Below, in pieces: positions 37,009 to 45,425 of a stretch of DNA of 64,000 nucleotides (its first letter is position 1; each line of letters starts with the position of its first letter). The stretch spans positions 922,977 through 986,976 of the forward strand of contig NZ_OLMV01000001.1 in the NCBI RefSeq assembly GCF_900292075.1. Reading direction: 5' to 3'. The position numbers and the translations under genes are program-made. The notes beneath the pieces were generated by a model, which was not told where the DNA came from, searched no databases, and saw only the letters and a program-made list of their open reading frames with translations. The DNA is from Microbacterium timonense (GTDB lineage Bacteria > Actinomycetota > Actinomycetes > Actinomycetales > Microbacteriaceae).

Positions 37009-37599
37009 ATGATCATCAGCACTCCCGACACCGGCGATGCAGAGGGCCTCGTGGCCCAGATGTACGACGACGACATCCGCGAAGACGGCTTCGTGTACGC
37101 GATCACGCGTGCCATGGCGGTGAACCCCGCGGCGTACGAGGCCTTCGAAGCGCTCCTCACCGCTGTCACGCCGTCGATCGGCCTGCGGACCTATGAGCTC
37201 GTGACGCTGGCCGCTGCGCGGGCGATCGGATCCGAGCACTGCCTGCTCGCGCACGGCCGCAAGTCGCTGCGAGCCGGCCTGTTCGACGAGGATCAGCTGG
37301 CGCAGATCATCACCGACCCGGCCGATGCCGGACTCGACGACGCCGGGCTGGCCGCCATGGCGTACGCAGCGACGCTGTCGACCGCCGCCGCGACGATGAC
37401 GGACGCCGACACGCAGCGTCTGCGCGACGCCGGCTACACCGATCGCCAGATCGTCGACATCACCCTTGCGGCGGCCGCCCGGAACTTCTTCAGCAGAGCC
37501 CTGCAGGCCCTGGCGGTGCCCGTCGATGACATACCGGGCCTCAGCCCTGGGATCACCGCGACTCTGCGCGCGCGAGCACGCGCCGTCAGTGGTGGATGA
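37009..37599 (+). CDS. Carboxymuconolactone decarboxylase/AhpD-like protein
   Basis: A 196-residue helical protein of the CMD family with the active-site motif GSEHCLLAHG (about residues 75-84). Only one cysteine is present in the motif, where peroxide-reducing AhpD proteins have CxxC, so peroxidase activity of that type is doubtful. GGAAGG lies 7 bases before the ATG. It stands alone behind a terminator; its end overlaps the next, convergent gene by 14 bases. The physiological role is unknown. Confidence 0.85.
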   Translation: MIISTPDTGDAEGLVAQMYDDDIREDGFVYAITRAMAVNPAAYEAFEALLTAVTPSIGLRTYELVTLAAARAIGSEHCLLAHGRKSLRAGLFDEDQLAQIITDPADAGLDDAGLAAMAYAATLSTAAATMTDADTQRLRDAGYTDRQIVDITLAAAARNFFSRALQALAVPVDDIPGLSPGITATLRARARAVSGG

Positions 37600-38095
37600 T
37601 CGCCTTCAGCAGGATGAGAACGCCACCGAAGGCGGCGGTGACCACAGCGCTGAGAAGCCGCGGCACCCAGTGTGTGCTCCAGCGGGCGACGGCGATCCAG
37701 CCGAGCGCGCCCAGCAGCACCGTGTCGGCGATGAGCGCCGACCACAGTGCGGTGCTGTCCTCGATGACCGCGGTCGTGCCCAGCAGCAGGATGCCCAGCG
37801 GCGGGACCGAGGCGAGCAGCATGCCGCTGGACTGCCGAGCAGATGCCCTGAGGCTGGCTCGAAGGCCGGCGTGACCGTCCGTGGCCGCGAGCCGACCCAG
37901 CGTGCCCGCGAACAGGTGCGCGGCGAAGAAGACGAGCACTGTCACGGTGACCGTGATGAACGCGTCGAGGGAAGAGCCGTGCGCCGTGCCGCTGACGACG
38001 ATCATCCCCGACACCAGGATCAGGCCGTAGATCGCCTCCTCCGACATGAGGACGCGCCCCAGCCGCGGAGTGATGTGCAGCTGCTCGTCGGTCAT
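37586..38095 (-). CDS. Hypothetical integral membrane protein
   Basis: A 169-residue protein with about five hydrophobic segments (roughly residues 22-38, 45-65, 90-108, 115-132 and 140-160). No family is recognised. It converges on and overlaps the AhpD-like gene by 14 bases. No ribosome-binding site is visible before the ATG. The reading frame has normal codon bias, so it is probably real. Confidence 0.65.
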   Translation of the reverse strand: MTDEQLHITPRLGRVLMSEEAIYGLILVSGMIVVSGTAHGSSLDAFITVTVTVLVFFAAHLFAGTLGRLAATDGHAGLRASLRASARQSSGMLLASVPPLGILLLGTTAVIEDSTALWSALIADTVLLGALGWIAVARWSTHWVPRLLSAVVTAAFGGVLILLKAIIHH

Positions 38096-38128
38096 CGCCG
38101 GCGCAGATGCGATCGCTCGTGGATTCGT

Positions 38129-38248
38129 TCAGCCGATGCTGCAGCTGCCGCCGCAGCAGGAGTCGCCGGACGACACGACAGTGAGGAGGTTCTTCTCGTC
38201 GGGGACCGGCGCGAGCGTCACCGGAGCGGGCTGAGGGGAAGTCGTCAT
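38129..38248 (-). CDS. Cysteine-rich microprotein
   Basis: A 39-residue product ending in SGDSCCGGSCSIG. The three cysteines in CCxxxC spacing near the C-terminus suggest metal or Fe-S binding or a redox role. The ATG follows TAGCAT (38256-38261) by 7 bases, a good leaderless start, and the frame shows the usual third-position GC. It lies between a membrane protein and fpg, all on the same strand. I do not recognise a named family. An ATG three codons upstream lies inside the -10 box and is rejected. Confidence 0.6.
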   Translation of the reverse strand: MTTSPQPAPVTLAPVPDEKNLLTVVSSGDSCCGGSCSIG

Positions 38249-38302
38249 GTCGACCATGCTACCCACGCGTGGCGGGGTACGGGCGGCGCGGCAGCGGGTC
38301 GG

Positions 38303-39130
38303 TCACAGCGGCACTCCCCCGTTCTGGCACGTCGGGCAGTACTGCGCCGACGTACCCGAGAAGGTCAGGTCGCGGATGGTGTCGCCGCAGACGGGGCACG
38401 GTTCGCCGGTGCGGCCATGCACGCGCATCGCCGCGACCTTCTGAGCCTTCAGCTCATCGATCGGCACGCCACGGCGCGCCGCAACGGCATCACGCACCGT
38501 CGACACGGTCGCGGAGAACAGTCGGTCTGTCTCGTCGGCGGCCAACCGGGCCGCGTGGACCACCGGCGACACCCGTGCGAGATGAAGGATTTCGTCGGAG
38601 TAGGCGTTTCCGATGCCGGCGATCGACTCTTGTTCCTGCAGGATCGCCTTCACCTGCTTGCGCCGCCCACCCAATGCCGCGTCGAAATCGCTCCGGCTGA
38701 AGGACGGATCGGCCGGATCCGGGCCGAGCTTGGCCACGGCGGGGACGTCGAACGGGTCTGCCACCACGAACAGTCCCAGCGACACCCATGTACCGGCATC
38801 CGTCGCTTCCAGCCTGCTGTCATCCGACAGTCCGAACTCCGCCAGTGCCGGCGGCGCATCGGGTGCGGCCGGGCTCTGCGCGGCATCGAACCACCGCATC
38901 CAGCCATGACGACCGAGGGAGACGACGAGGCTGCCGTCGTCGAGGACGAGCTCGATGTGCTTGCCGTGGCGCCTCGCGCCGGCGACGGTGCGGCCCACGA
39001 TGGTCTCGGGCGGTGCACCGCGCGTCTTGATCGTGCGGAACTCCAACACGTCGGCGTGCCGGATCACCCGACCGGTCGCGCGTTCCGCGAGGAACCCGGC
39101 CAGGGCGTCCACCTCCGGCGACTCAGGCAT
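38303..39130 (-). CDS. Fpg/Nei-family DNA glycosylase
   Basis: A base-excision repair enzyme of 275 residues. The N-terminal MPESPEV gives the catalytic Pro2 and Glu3, the H2TH helices contain QESIAGIGNAYSDEILH, and a zinc finger CPVC-x14-CPTC lies at residues 244-268 or so. The sequence is nearer the Nei-like actinobacterial members than classical MutM, so the preferred lesion is uncertain. The ATG has CAGTAT ending 6 bases upstream, suggesting a leaderless transcript. Confidence 0.92.
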   Translation of the reverse strand: MPESPEVDALAGFLAERATGRVIRHADVLEFRTIKTRGAPPETIVGRTVAGARRHGKHIELVLDDGSLVVSLGRHGWMRWFDAAQSPAAPDAPPALAEFGLSDDSRLEATDAGTWVSLGLFVVADPFDVPAVAKLGPDPADPSFSRSDFDAALGGRRKQVKAILQEQESIAGIGNAYSDEILHLARVSPVVHAARLAADETDRLFSATVSTVRDAVAARRGVPIDELKAQKVAAMRVHGRTGEPCPVCGDTIRDLTFSGTSAQYCPTCQNGGVPL

Positions 39131-39163
39131 GCGCCCATACTGCCACCGACCGGCGACACCGGG

Positions 39164-39454
39164 TCAGGCGTGGGCCGGAGGACGGTGCGGGATCGGCGCG
39201 GGCTTGAGCGCGCCCAGACTGCGGCATTGCTCGAGCATCTGGACGGCGGCGCGGAACAGACCCTCCAGCGTGGTGAAACGGGCTGACCCCAACCCGACAG
39301 AGACCCACACCGCCTCGTATGTGCCGTCGTCGAGCAATTCCACGTAGGCCACCACACTCGTGGCCTCCGTGCGCGCGACTCCCTGGTCGCACAGCCGCCA
39401 GCAGCGGTCGGCCAGGGGGAGCAGGACCAGCTGGTGGATGTCGGTGCGCGGCAT
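39164..39454 (-). CDS. Hypothetical protein, paralogous to the product at 41734-41985
   Basis: The 96-residue protein has no recognised domain. It contains TSVVAYVELLDDGTYEAVWV followed by a helical half, which resembles RVVAYLECKDERVYLLWV in the product at 41734-41985; both then have a FTTLEGLFRA / FASLREAL helix. The ATG at 39454 has GGAGGG 4 bases upstream, the same layout as the paralogue. Starts at 39475 and 39505 are possible. The function is unknown. Confidence 0.65.
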   Translation of the reverse strand: MPRTDIHQLVLLPLADRCWRLCDQGVARTEATSVVAYVELLDDGTYEAVWVSVGLGSARFTTLEGLFRAAVQMLEQCRSLGALKPAPIPHRPPAHA

Positions 39455-39623
39455 GATGCCCTCCGTCTCATTCATGACGGTCCGCGGGCCCGTCTCCACC
39501 GGCATCGTCGCGCGGTCTGTCGTGGGTCATCGGGAGCCTCTCTGCTGCGGCCGTCTCCGCAAGCATGACGCGCACCCGCGGCAGCACCGAGGGGCTTGAC
39601 AGCCCCGACGCCGGATGCCTACC

Positions 39624-40604
39624 TCACCGACTCGTCGCCGAGTCGGTCTGCCGGACGCGCTCGAGCAGCCCGTTGGCGGCGCGCCGCAAGAAGGCATCCT
39701 GGTCGGGTCCGACCTCGTGCAGGAAGAGCTCGTCGGCGCCGGCGGCGACCAGGGCCCCCAGCCGCTCGACGGTCTCGCCGTCATCCGCCGAGATCAGCAC
39801 GCCGCGCTCCAGCCCCGCCCGATCGTCGGGCTGGGAGAGCCGGTCGAAGTCCTCCGGCTGCATGAGGTCCCACATCAGCTCCGGTGGCACGGTGCAGTGG
39901 CGCCACTGGTCCCGGGCGATCCGCACCGCCTCGGCGTCGGTGTCGGCCAGGCTCACGTGCACCTGGACCGCGCACGGGCCGCGACCGCCGGCATCACGGT
40001 AGGCCGCCAGGGTCCGCTCGATCGTCGCGGGGTCATGGCCGACGGTGATGAGTCCGTCCGCCCAGCCGGCGGCCCACGCCGCGGTGCGTTCGGAGACGGC
40101 CGCCGCCCGCAGCGCCGGCGGGTGAGCAGGACGAGACCAGATCCGTGCGTCATGAACGCGCACGAGGCCGTCGTGATCGACACGGTCCCCGGCATGCAGC
40201 CGCCGCACGATGTCGACGACCTCGACCAGCCGCTGCTCCCGCTGCTCCTTCGGCGGCCAGGGATCTCCCGTCACGTGCTCGTTGAGCGCTTCGCCGCTCC
40301 CGAGGGCCGCCCAGAACCGCTCCGGGAACATCTCGGCGAGCGTGGCCAGAATCTGCGCCGCGATGGCCGGGTGATACCGCTGACCGGGCGCCGTGACCAC
40401 TCCGAGTGAGAACGACGTCGTCGCCAGCGCGGCACCCAGCCAGCTGAATGCGTGACCGGACTCGCCCTGGCGCAGACCCCAGGGGGCGAAGTGATCCGAG
40501 CACATCGCACCGTCGAAGCCGGCCCGTTCCGCACCCTGCACCGCGCGCAGGAGGCGGGACGGAGGCAGTTGCTCGTGGGAGGCATGGAATCCGATGAACA
40601 CCAT
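39624..40604 (-). CDS. LLM-class flavin-dependent oxidoreductase (TIGR03885-like)
   Basis: A luciferase-like TIM-barrel monooxygenase of 326 residues. The N-terminal FIGFHASHEQLPPSRLL, GFDGAMCSDHFAPWG and ALGSGEALNEHVTGDPWP match the LLM subgroup described as a probable non-F420 flavin oxidoreductase, recalled as TIGR03885. The substrate is unknown. The start at 40604 is preferred over 40640 because the barrel begins at once; the ribosome-binding site is weak (GAGG at 10 bases). Confidence 0.85.
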   Translation of the reverse strand: MVFIGFHASHEQLPPSRLLRAVQGAERAGFDGAMCSDHFAPWGLRQGESGHAFSWLGAALATTSFSLGVVTAPGQRYHPAIAAQILATLAEMFPERFWAALGSGEALNEHVTGDPWPPKEQREQRLVEVVDIVRRLHAGDRVDHDGLVRVHDARIWSRPAHPPALRAAAVSERTAAWAAGWADGLITVGHDPATIERTLAAYRDAGGRGPCAVQVHVSLADTDAEAVRIARDQWRHCTVPPELMWDLMQPEDFDRLSQPDDRAGLERGVLISADDGETVERLGALVAAGADELFLHEVGPDQDAFLRRAANGLLERVRQTDSATSR

Positions 40605-40696
40605 GGACCCAGCCTCGGTGATCGAGCCTTCCCGCGGCACCGCGTTGCGGGGTCAGCGGGAGCGTGCTATCGGCCGCTCGTTTCTGCCCTCCGCGC

Positions 40697-41065
40697 TCAC
40701 GCGGCGGGCTGCGCCTGCTGGGGCGGAACGCCGCCGGCACCGACGGCGTGCCGAACTCGCAGCTGCTGCGGCACGCCCTCGCGCAGATCGAGCACCAGAC
40801 CGCCGTTCGAGTTGGCGGCCGCGGCCAGCCGCGTCAGCAGCGCGTGGTCGAGAGCGGGTGCTTCCGGATCGTCGAAGGTGAAGAACAGCGGGATGGCGGG
40901 CTGCAGCCATACCGCCGAGCGCCCCGAGTCGTCCGCATGCCGCCATGTCATCAGGAAGCTCTCATTCCGGCGCAGCTTGGCCGTCAGGACGACCTTGAGG
41001 TGCGCGAGGAGCTCTTCGGGAATCTGAATCGGCTCACCCTCCGCTCCATAGACGAGTTGCGCCAT
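40697..41065 (-). CDS. DUF7882-type protein
   Basis: A 122-residue protein with the pattern MAQLVYG...EELLAHLKVVLTAKLRRNESF, WRH, GRSAVWLQPAIPLFFTF and a segment AAAANSNGGLVL. I recognise this as the small protein family common in Microbacteriaceae that I recall as DUF7882; function unknown. AAGG lies about 6 bases before the ATG. The C-terminus is Gln/Pro/Ala-rich. Upstream DNA is locally AT-rich, unlike the rest of the window. Confidence 0.75.
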   Translation of the reverse strand: MAQLVYGAEGEPIQIPEELLAHLKVVLTAKLRRNESFLMTWRHADDSGRSAVWLQPAIPLFFTFDDPEAPALDHALLTRLAAAANSNGGLVLDLREGVPQQLRVRHAVGAGGVPPQQAQPAA

Positions 41066-41228
41066 GGCCACCTTCTTTCCTCGCCTCCAGGATACTTCGA
41101 TACCGAACATTTTGATAATGAGAATTCCGTGAGTGTACTTCCCAGGAGCTTTCCCTTCGTGATCCAATGGGACGAGAGTCGTTCGGCATAATGGCTTCCC
41201 GGGGAAGACGGACCGAAAGGACCGAACC

Positions 41229-41699
41229 GTGCGCGAGAACGCGACGTCGTCCATGTCGATATCGGGCAAGCGACCCGACGTCGCCGGCATCCTGGAGCGC
41301 CTTCGACTGGCAGAGGCGCGGCTGGCCCGCCAACGCGAGCAGACCGGACTGAACGAGACCGACCGCGCCGCGATGCGCTACCTGCTGGAACGCGTCGACA
41401 CGGAAGAGGTCACGCCGGGCCGTATCTCTCGGGCGCTGCACCTCTCCCCCGCCTCGGGCACGGCGCTCATCGATCGTCTCGTCGACCGGGGTCTGGTCGT
41501 GGTGGACGCGCACCCGCACGACCGCCGCAAGAAGATCGTGCGTCCGTTCGACCGCAACGTCGACCCCGATCACCTCGACCCGCTCACGACGAGGCTGCGC
41601 ACCCTCGCGGCGGATCTTCCGGTCCACGACGCGCGAGTCGTGGCGGACTTCCTCGAAGAGGTGCTGGCGACGGTGAGCCACGCGGCCGCGACCGCCTAG
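41229..41699 (+). CDS. MarR-family transcriptional regulator
   Basis: A 156-residue winged-helix protein. The DNA-binding core is TPGRISRALHLSPASGTALIDRL and the wing region holds HPHDRRKKIV, matching the MarR DxRxxxv pattern. The GTG has AAAGGA 7 bases upstream. It diverges from the DUF7882-type gene across 163 bases of relatively AT-rich DNA, so that gene is a plausible target. The ligand is unknown. Confidence 0.88.
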   Translation: MRENATSSMSISGKRPDVAGILERLRLAEARLARQREQTGLNETDRAAMRYLLERVDTEEVTPGRISRALHLSPASGTALIDRLVDRGLVVVDAHPHDRRKKIVRPFDRNVDPDHLDPLTTRLRTLAADLPVHDARVVADFLEEVLATVSHAAATA

Positions 41700-41733
41700 T
41701 CCTCACCCCGGCGTCGGGCAGGGACGATCGGTC

Positions 41734-41985
41734 CTACGGGATGGGGGCGGCGAGTCTCAGCGAAATCTGGTCGAGTGCCTCACGAAGCGAAGCGAACTCG
41801 CGCACGCCACCGGACCCCGTCACCCACAGCAGGTAGACGCGCTCGTCCTTGCATTCCAGATAGGCCACCACGCGATGAGGATCGCTCGGGTCGACGGCGG
41901 GATCGCACGCGACCCAGCCGCCCGAACCGACCCACAGCAGCTCCGGACGACGAACCTGATCCTCGGCGGTCGTTGTCGCGAGCAT
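41734..41985 (-). CDS. Hypothetical protein, paralogous to the product at 39164-39454
   Basis: The 83-residue protein has a beta-rich first half (ELLWVGSGGWVACDP, RVVAYLECKDERVYLLWV) and a C-terminal helix. It shares this pattern with the product at 39164-39454, and the two bracket the DUF7882-type and MarR genes. GGGAGGG precedes the ATG by 4 bases. A start at 42030 would add 15 residues. No function can be given. Confidence 0.65.
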   Translation of the reverse strand: MLATTTAEDQVRRPELLWVGSGGWVACDPAVDPSDPHRVVAYLECKDERVYLLWVTGSGGVREFASLREALDQISLRLAAPIP

Positions 41986-42177
41986 GGCACCCTCCCGGAA
42001 CGGCGGCTTCACGCGCATCTGCGTGGCCATCACGATGGCTGCGGGCACGGATGCCCCACGAGGGGCTTGACGCCGGCACCGGGATCTGACATCTTTCGCC
42101 GTGAGCCGCGGTGATCGCCGAACAAAGCACTGTCGGCGCCGCCGCGAGGCGGCCGATGGCGTCATAGGCTGAGGCGG

Positions 42178-42933
42178 ATGCGCGAGTTCGGACGAGGTGT
42201 GGCGGCCCTGGGCGGAGGGTTCGCCTTCTGGCGGCGCCGACCCGGCACGATGGCGCTCGGCATCCTTCCGGCGGCCATCGTGGGCCTTCTGTTCCTCGCG
42301 GGCCTGGTCACTCTCGGCGCCTACCTCCCGGCCATCACCGAAGCCGTGACGCCGTTCGCCGACGCATGGCCGGGCGTGTGGGCCGGTCTTCTGCGGTTCA
42401 CCGTCGGGACCGCCGTGTTCGGGGCCGCACTGGTCGTGGTGGCGGTCACCTTCACCGCCGTCACGCTCGTCGTGGGCGAACCGTTCTACGAGCGGATCTG
42501 GCGGACGGTCGAGGCCGACCTCGGTCGCACCGATGAGGACGGACGCTACGGATTCTGGCGTTCGGTCGTCGACGCGCTGTCGCTCATCGCCCGAGGCGTC
42601 GGCGTGGCGGTGCTGTCGGTGCTCATCGCACTGATTCCCGTCGTCGGCGGGGTGTGCAGCACCCTCGTGGGCGTGGCCTTCACCGGCTGGCTGCTTGCCG
42701 ACGAGCTGACCTCTCGCGCGTTCACGGCTCGCGGCATGACGCGCCGCGAGCGCGGGCGGGTGCTGGCCGCGCACCGTTTGCAGGTGCTTGGGTTCGGTAT
42801 CGCGACGCAGCTGTGCTTCCTCGTGCCCCTCGGGGCGGTCGTGACGATGCCCGCCGCTGTCGCCGGGTCCACGCTGCTCGCGCGCGCGCTCCTGGAGCCG
42901 GCCGGCTCCGGGGATCAGTCCCAGTCGAGGTAA
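42178..42933 (+). CDS. EI24-domain membrane protein
   Basis: A 251-residue protein with about six membrane helices and the EI24/CysZ-like signature VVGEPFYERIWRTVEADLG in the central cytoplasmic loop, followed by GVCSTLVGVAFTGWLLADE. CysZ proteins of this family transport sulfate, but actinobacterial EI24 members are uncharacterised. The ATG follows TAGGCT by 7 bases and has no ribosome-binding site. Its end overlaps the convergent hydrolase gene by 19 bases. Confidence 0.85.
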   Translation: MREFGRGVAALGGGFAFWRRRPGTMALGILPAAIVGLLFLAGLVTLGAYLPAITEAVTPFADAWPGVWAGLLRFTVGTAVFGAALVVVAVTFTAVTLVVGEPFYERIWRTVEADLGRTDEDGRYGFWRSVVDALSLIARGVGVAVLSVLIALIPVVGGVCSTLVGVAFTGWLLADELTSRAFTARGMTRRERGRVLAAHRLQVLGFGIATQLCFLVPLGAVVTMPAAVAGSTLLARALLEPAGSGDQSQSR

Positions 42934-43607
42934 TCCTCGATCGGCCACGACGTCGCGCCGACGTGCGTGACCGGGAAGAGGTGGCCGGCACCATCGACCT
43001 GTACGACACTCACCCGGTCGGGCGCGGACGCGCGGAGCCGCTCGCCGTTCACGGGCGGGGTGAGACGGTCTTCGGAGCCCTGGATGACCAGCACCGGCAC
43101 GGCGGGCGCGAGCGAGGACCATTCCACCTCGGGTGCGGCGTCCTGCGCGGCACGCTGCATGGAGTCGACGGCGGCGTCGCGGGCCTGCTCCGGGATCTCG
43201 GAGTCCGCACCCGCGGCGAGCTCGTCGGTCTGCTCCGCGCCCTCGACACCGAGCAGCAGGACGCCGGCCACGCGCTCCGGGTGGTCGAGGGACACGGTGC
43301 GGGCCACCGTGCCGCCGAAGGCGTGACCGCCGATCCAGGCCCCGGCGAGTCCGATATGGTCCATGACGTCGACGACGTCCCGCGCAAGGTCGTGCAGTGA
43401 GACGGCCGCGTCCGAGGCGGTGGACGGATGCCGCGGACCGATCCGGACGATGCGGAAGTCCTCTTCCACCAGGGCGTGCGCCAGCGGGCCGAGGTAGCTG
43501 ATGTTGAGCCCTCGCGCGGGCAGCAGCACGACGGCCGGACCGCTGCTCCCGTCGTCGGCGTAGGGGATGGCGCGGCCGTCGGGCTCGAAGATCTGGGTGT
43601 CGGTCAT
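42915..43607 (-). CDS. Alpha/beta-hydrolase fold protein lacking the nucleophile serine
   Basis: A 230-residue alpha/beta-hydrolase homologue. The nucleophile elbow reads GGHAFGG, with Ala96 where GxSxG enzymes have serine (codon GCC, 43320-43322). The acid Asp180 (QGSEDRLTP) and the histidine His209 (GAGHLFP) are intact. The protein is therefore predicted to be inactive as an esterase, or to have a different chemistry. AGAGGA lies 7 bases before the ATG and the gene follows ychF by 28 bases, so they are probably cotranscribed. Confidence 0.88.
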   Translation of the reverse strand: MTDTQIFEPDGRAIPYADDGSSGPAVVLLPARGLNISYLGPLAHALVEEDFRIVRIGPRHPSTASDAAVSLHDLARDVVDVMDHIGLAGAWIGGHAFGGTVARTVSLDHPERVAGVLLLGVEGAEQTDELAAGADSEIPEQARDAAVDSMQRAAQDAAPEVEWSSLAPAVPVLVIQGSEDRLTPPVNGERLRASAPDRVSVVQVDGAGHLFPVTHVGATSWPIEDYLDWD

Positions 43608-43635
43608 GAAGTCGTCCTCTCGGGCGGGAATGGGC

Positions 43636-44709
43636 TCAGACGTTGAAGCGGAACTCGACCACGTCGCCGTCCTGCATGACGTAGTCCTTGCCCTCCAGGC
43701 GGGCCTTGCCCCGCGCTCGCGCCTCGACGACCGACCCCGCCGCGACGAGGTCGTCGAAGGAGATCACCTCCGCTTTGATGAAGCCCTTCTCGAAATCGGT
43801 GTGGATCACCCCCGCGGCCTGAGGCGCCTTCCATCCCTTTCCGATGGTCCAGGCGCGCGCCTCCTTCGGCCCGGCGGTGAGGTAGGTCTGAAGGCCGAGG
43901 GTGTCGAAGCCGATCCGCGCGAGCTGGTCGAGGCCCGATTCCTCCTGGCCGGTGGACGCCAGCAGCTCGGCGGCGTCCTCCGGATCGAGATCGATCAGCT
44001 CGGACTCGATCTTCGCGTCCAGGAACACCGCCTTGGCAGGCGCGACGAGAGCTTCCAGCTCCGCCTTGCGCGCGGCATCCGTCAGCACCGCCTCGTCGAC
44101 GTTGAAGACGAAGATGAAGGGCTTCGCGGTGAGAAGGCCCAGCTCGCGGATCGGCGACAGGTCGATTCCCGACGCCGACAGCAGCTCGCCGCGCTGCAGG
44201 GCCTCCTGGGCCTTCACGGCGGTCTCGAGGACGACGGGATCGGTCTTCTTGCCGCGGACTTCCTTCTCGTACCGGGCGATCGCCTTCTCGAGGGTCTGTA
44301 GGTCGGCCAGCTGCAGCTCGGCGTTGATCGTCTCCATGTCGCTCTGCGGGTTCACCGCACCCTCGACGTGCACGACGTCGTCGTCGCTGAACCCGCGCAC
44401 CACCTGAGCGATCGCGTCCGCCTCGCGGATGTTGGCGAGGAACTGGTTGCCCAGCCCCTCCCCTTCGCTGGCTCCGCGGACGATGCCGGCGATGTCGACG
44501 AAGGACACCGCGGCGGGAAGGATCCGCTCGGAGTGGAAGATCTCGGCGAGCTTGTCCAGCCGCGCGTCGGGCAGGTTGACCACGCCCACGTTCGGCTCGA
44601 TCGTCGCGAACGGGTAGTTCGCCGCGAGCACCTGGTTCTTGGTGAGGGCGTTGAAGAGGGTCGACTTGCCCACGTTGGGGAGGCCGACGATTCCGATGGT
44701 GAGAGCCAC
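43636..44709 (-). CDS. ychF: Redox-regulated P-loop ATPase YchF/Ola1
   Basis: A TRAFAC-class nucleotidase related to Obg GTPases but preferring ATP, ribosome-associated and conserved widely. The 357-residue protein shows GLPNVGKSTLFNALT (Walker A), the DIAGIVRGASEGEGLGNQF switch II segment, a coiled-coil insertion and a C-terminal TGS domain. GTG 44709 is chosen because family members begin ALTIGIVGLPN and because TAGACT (44718-44723) ends 8 bases before it; ATG 44715 lies only 2 bases from that box. Confidence 0.95.
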   Translation of the reverse strand: MALTIGIVGLPNVGKSTLFNALTKNQVLAANYPFATIEPNVGVVNLPDARLDKLAEIFHSERILPAAVSFVDIAGIVRGASEGEGLGNQFLANIREADAIAQVVRGFSDDDVVHVEGAVNPQSDMETINAELQLADLQTLEKAIARYEKEVRGKKTDPVVLETAVKAQEALQRGELLSASGIDLSPIRELGLLTAKPFIFVFNVDEAVLTDAARKAELEALVAPAKAVFLDAKIESELIDLDPEDAAELLASTGQEESGLDQLARIGFDTLGLQTYLTAGPKEARAWTIGKGWKAPQAAGVIHTDFEKGFIKAEVISFDDLVAAGSVVEARARGKARLEGKDYVMQDGDVVEFRFNV

Positions 44710-44767
44710 GGGCATCCAGTCTAGATGGCCACGGATTCCGCGCCCCGCGGCATCCGCCGTCTGCGAC

Positions 44768-45379
44768 TCACACGGGGTCGACGCGCCACCGCATCAGGAC
44801 GTTGCCCGACTCCTCCCACGTCCGCGTCTCGAGGAGCTTGAGAGCCGCCGCGGGCCGGGCATCGAACAGCGGCACACCGGTGCCGGCGATGAGCGGGAAG
44901 GTCACGAGATGCAACTCGTCGACCAGACCCGCGTGCATGAGGTCGTTCCACATCAGGCGACCGAGCAGGACGAGGATGCCGCGCCCGTCGCCCCGCTTGA
45001 GACTGGCGACCTCTGCCCGCGCACCGGCAACCGGCACGATGCGGATGTTCTCGTACGGCGCGACATCATCGGCGGTGAGCGTATCGGAGACGACCACCTT
45101 CTCGACCCCGAGGATGAGCTCGGCGAACTCACGACGGATCGCCGTCGCATCCGGGTCCCTCTGCACTCCCGTCCAGTAGCGGAGGTTTCCGAGCGCCGAG
45201 CGGCGCCCCGACAGCAGCAGCGTGCCGGATTCCCGCAACAGCGCCGTCGTGTAGTGGTCGAACGTGTCGGCGCCCCGGTAATCGGGATGCTGGTGTTCGA
45301 AGAACGAGGCGATGTCGTGGTCGTCGTCCTCGTAGCGGCCGTCGACGGTGACGAAGTTGCAGACGGTGAGAGTGCGCAC
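44768..45379 (-). CDS. RibD C-terminal/dihydrofolate reductase-fold protein
   Basis: The 203-residue protein has the DHFR-like fold of the RibD C-terminal family: an N-terminal [18 protein letters not shown] strand-loop, [11 protein letters not shown] and a nucleotide-binding [18 protein letters not shown] segment, then [22 protein letters not shown]. Members are NADPH-dependent reductases of unknown substrate and are not the essential FolA. The GTG start follows TAGGGT (45387-45392) by 7 bases, suggesting a leaderless mRNA. Confidence 0.88.
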   Translation of the reverse strand: MRTLTVCNFVTVDGRYEDDDHDIASFFEHQHPDYRGADTFDHYTTALLRESGTLLLSGRRSALGNLRYWTGVQRDPDATAIRREFAELILGVEKVVVSDTLTADDVAPYENIRIVPVAGARAEVASLKRGDGRGILVLLGRLMWNDLMHAGLVDELHLVTFPLIAGTGVPLFDARPAAALKLLETRTWEESGNVLMRWRVDPV

Positions 45380-45425
45380 GGGCGACACCCTACGCCGCGG
45401 CGCCGACACCCCGCGGCGAGCGCCG

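Noticed and set aside
37586..37599. Possible frameshift where two convergent genes overlap
   Set aside because: Both frames end normally with proper stops and intact products; short convergent overlaps are common in compact genomes.
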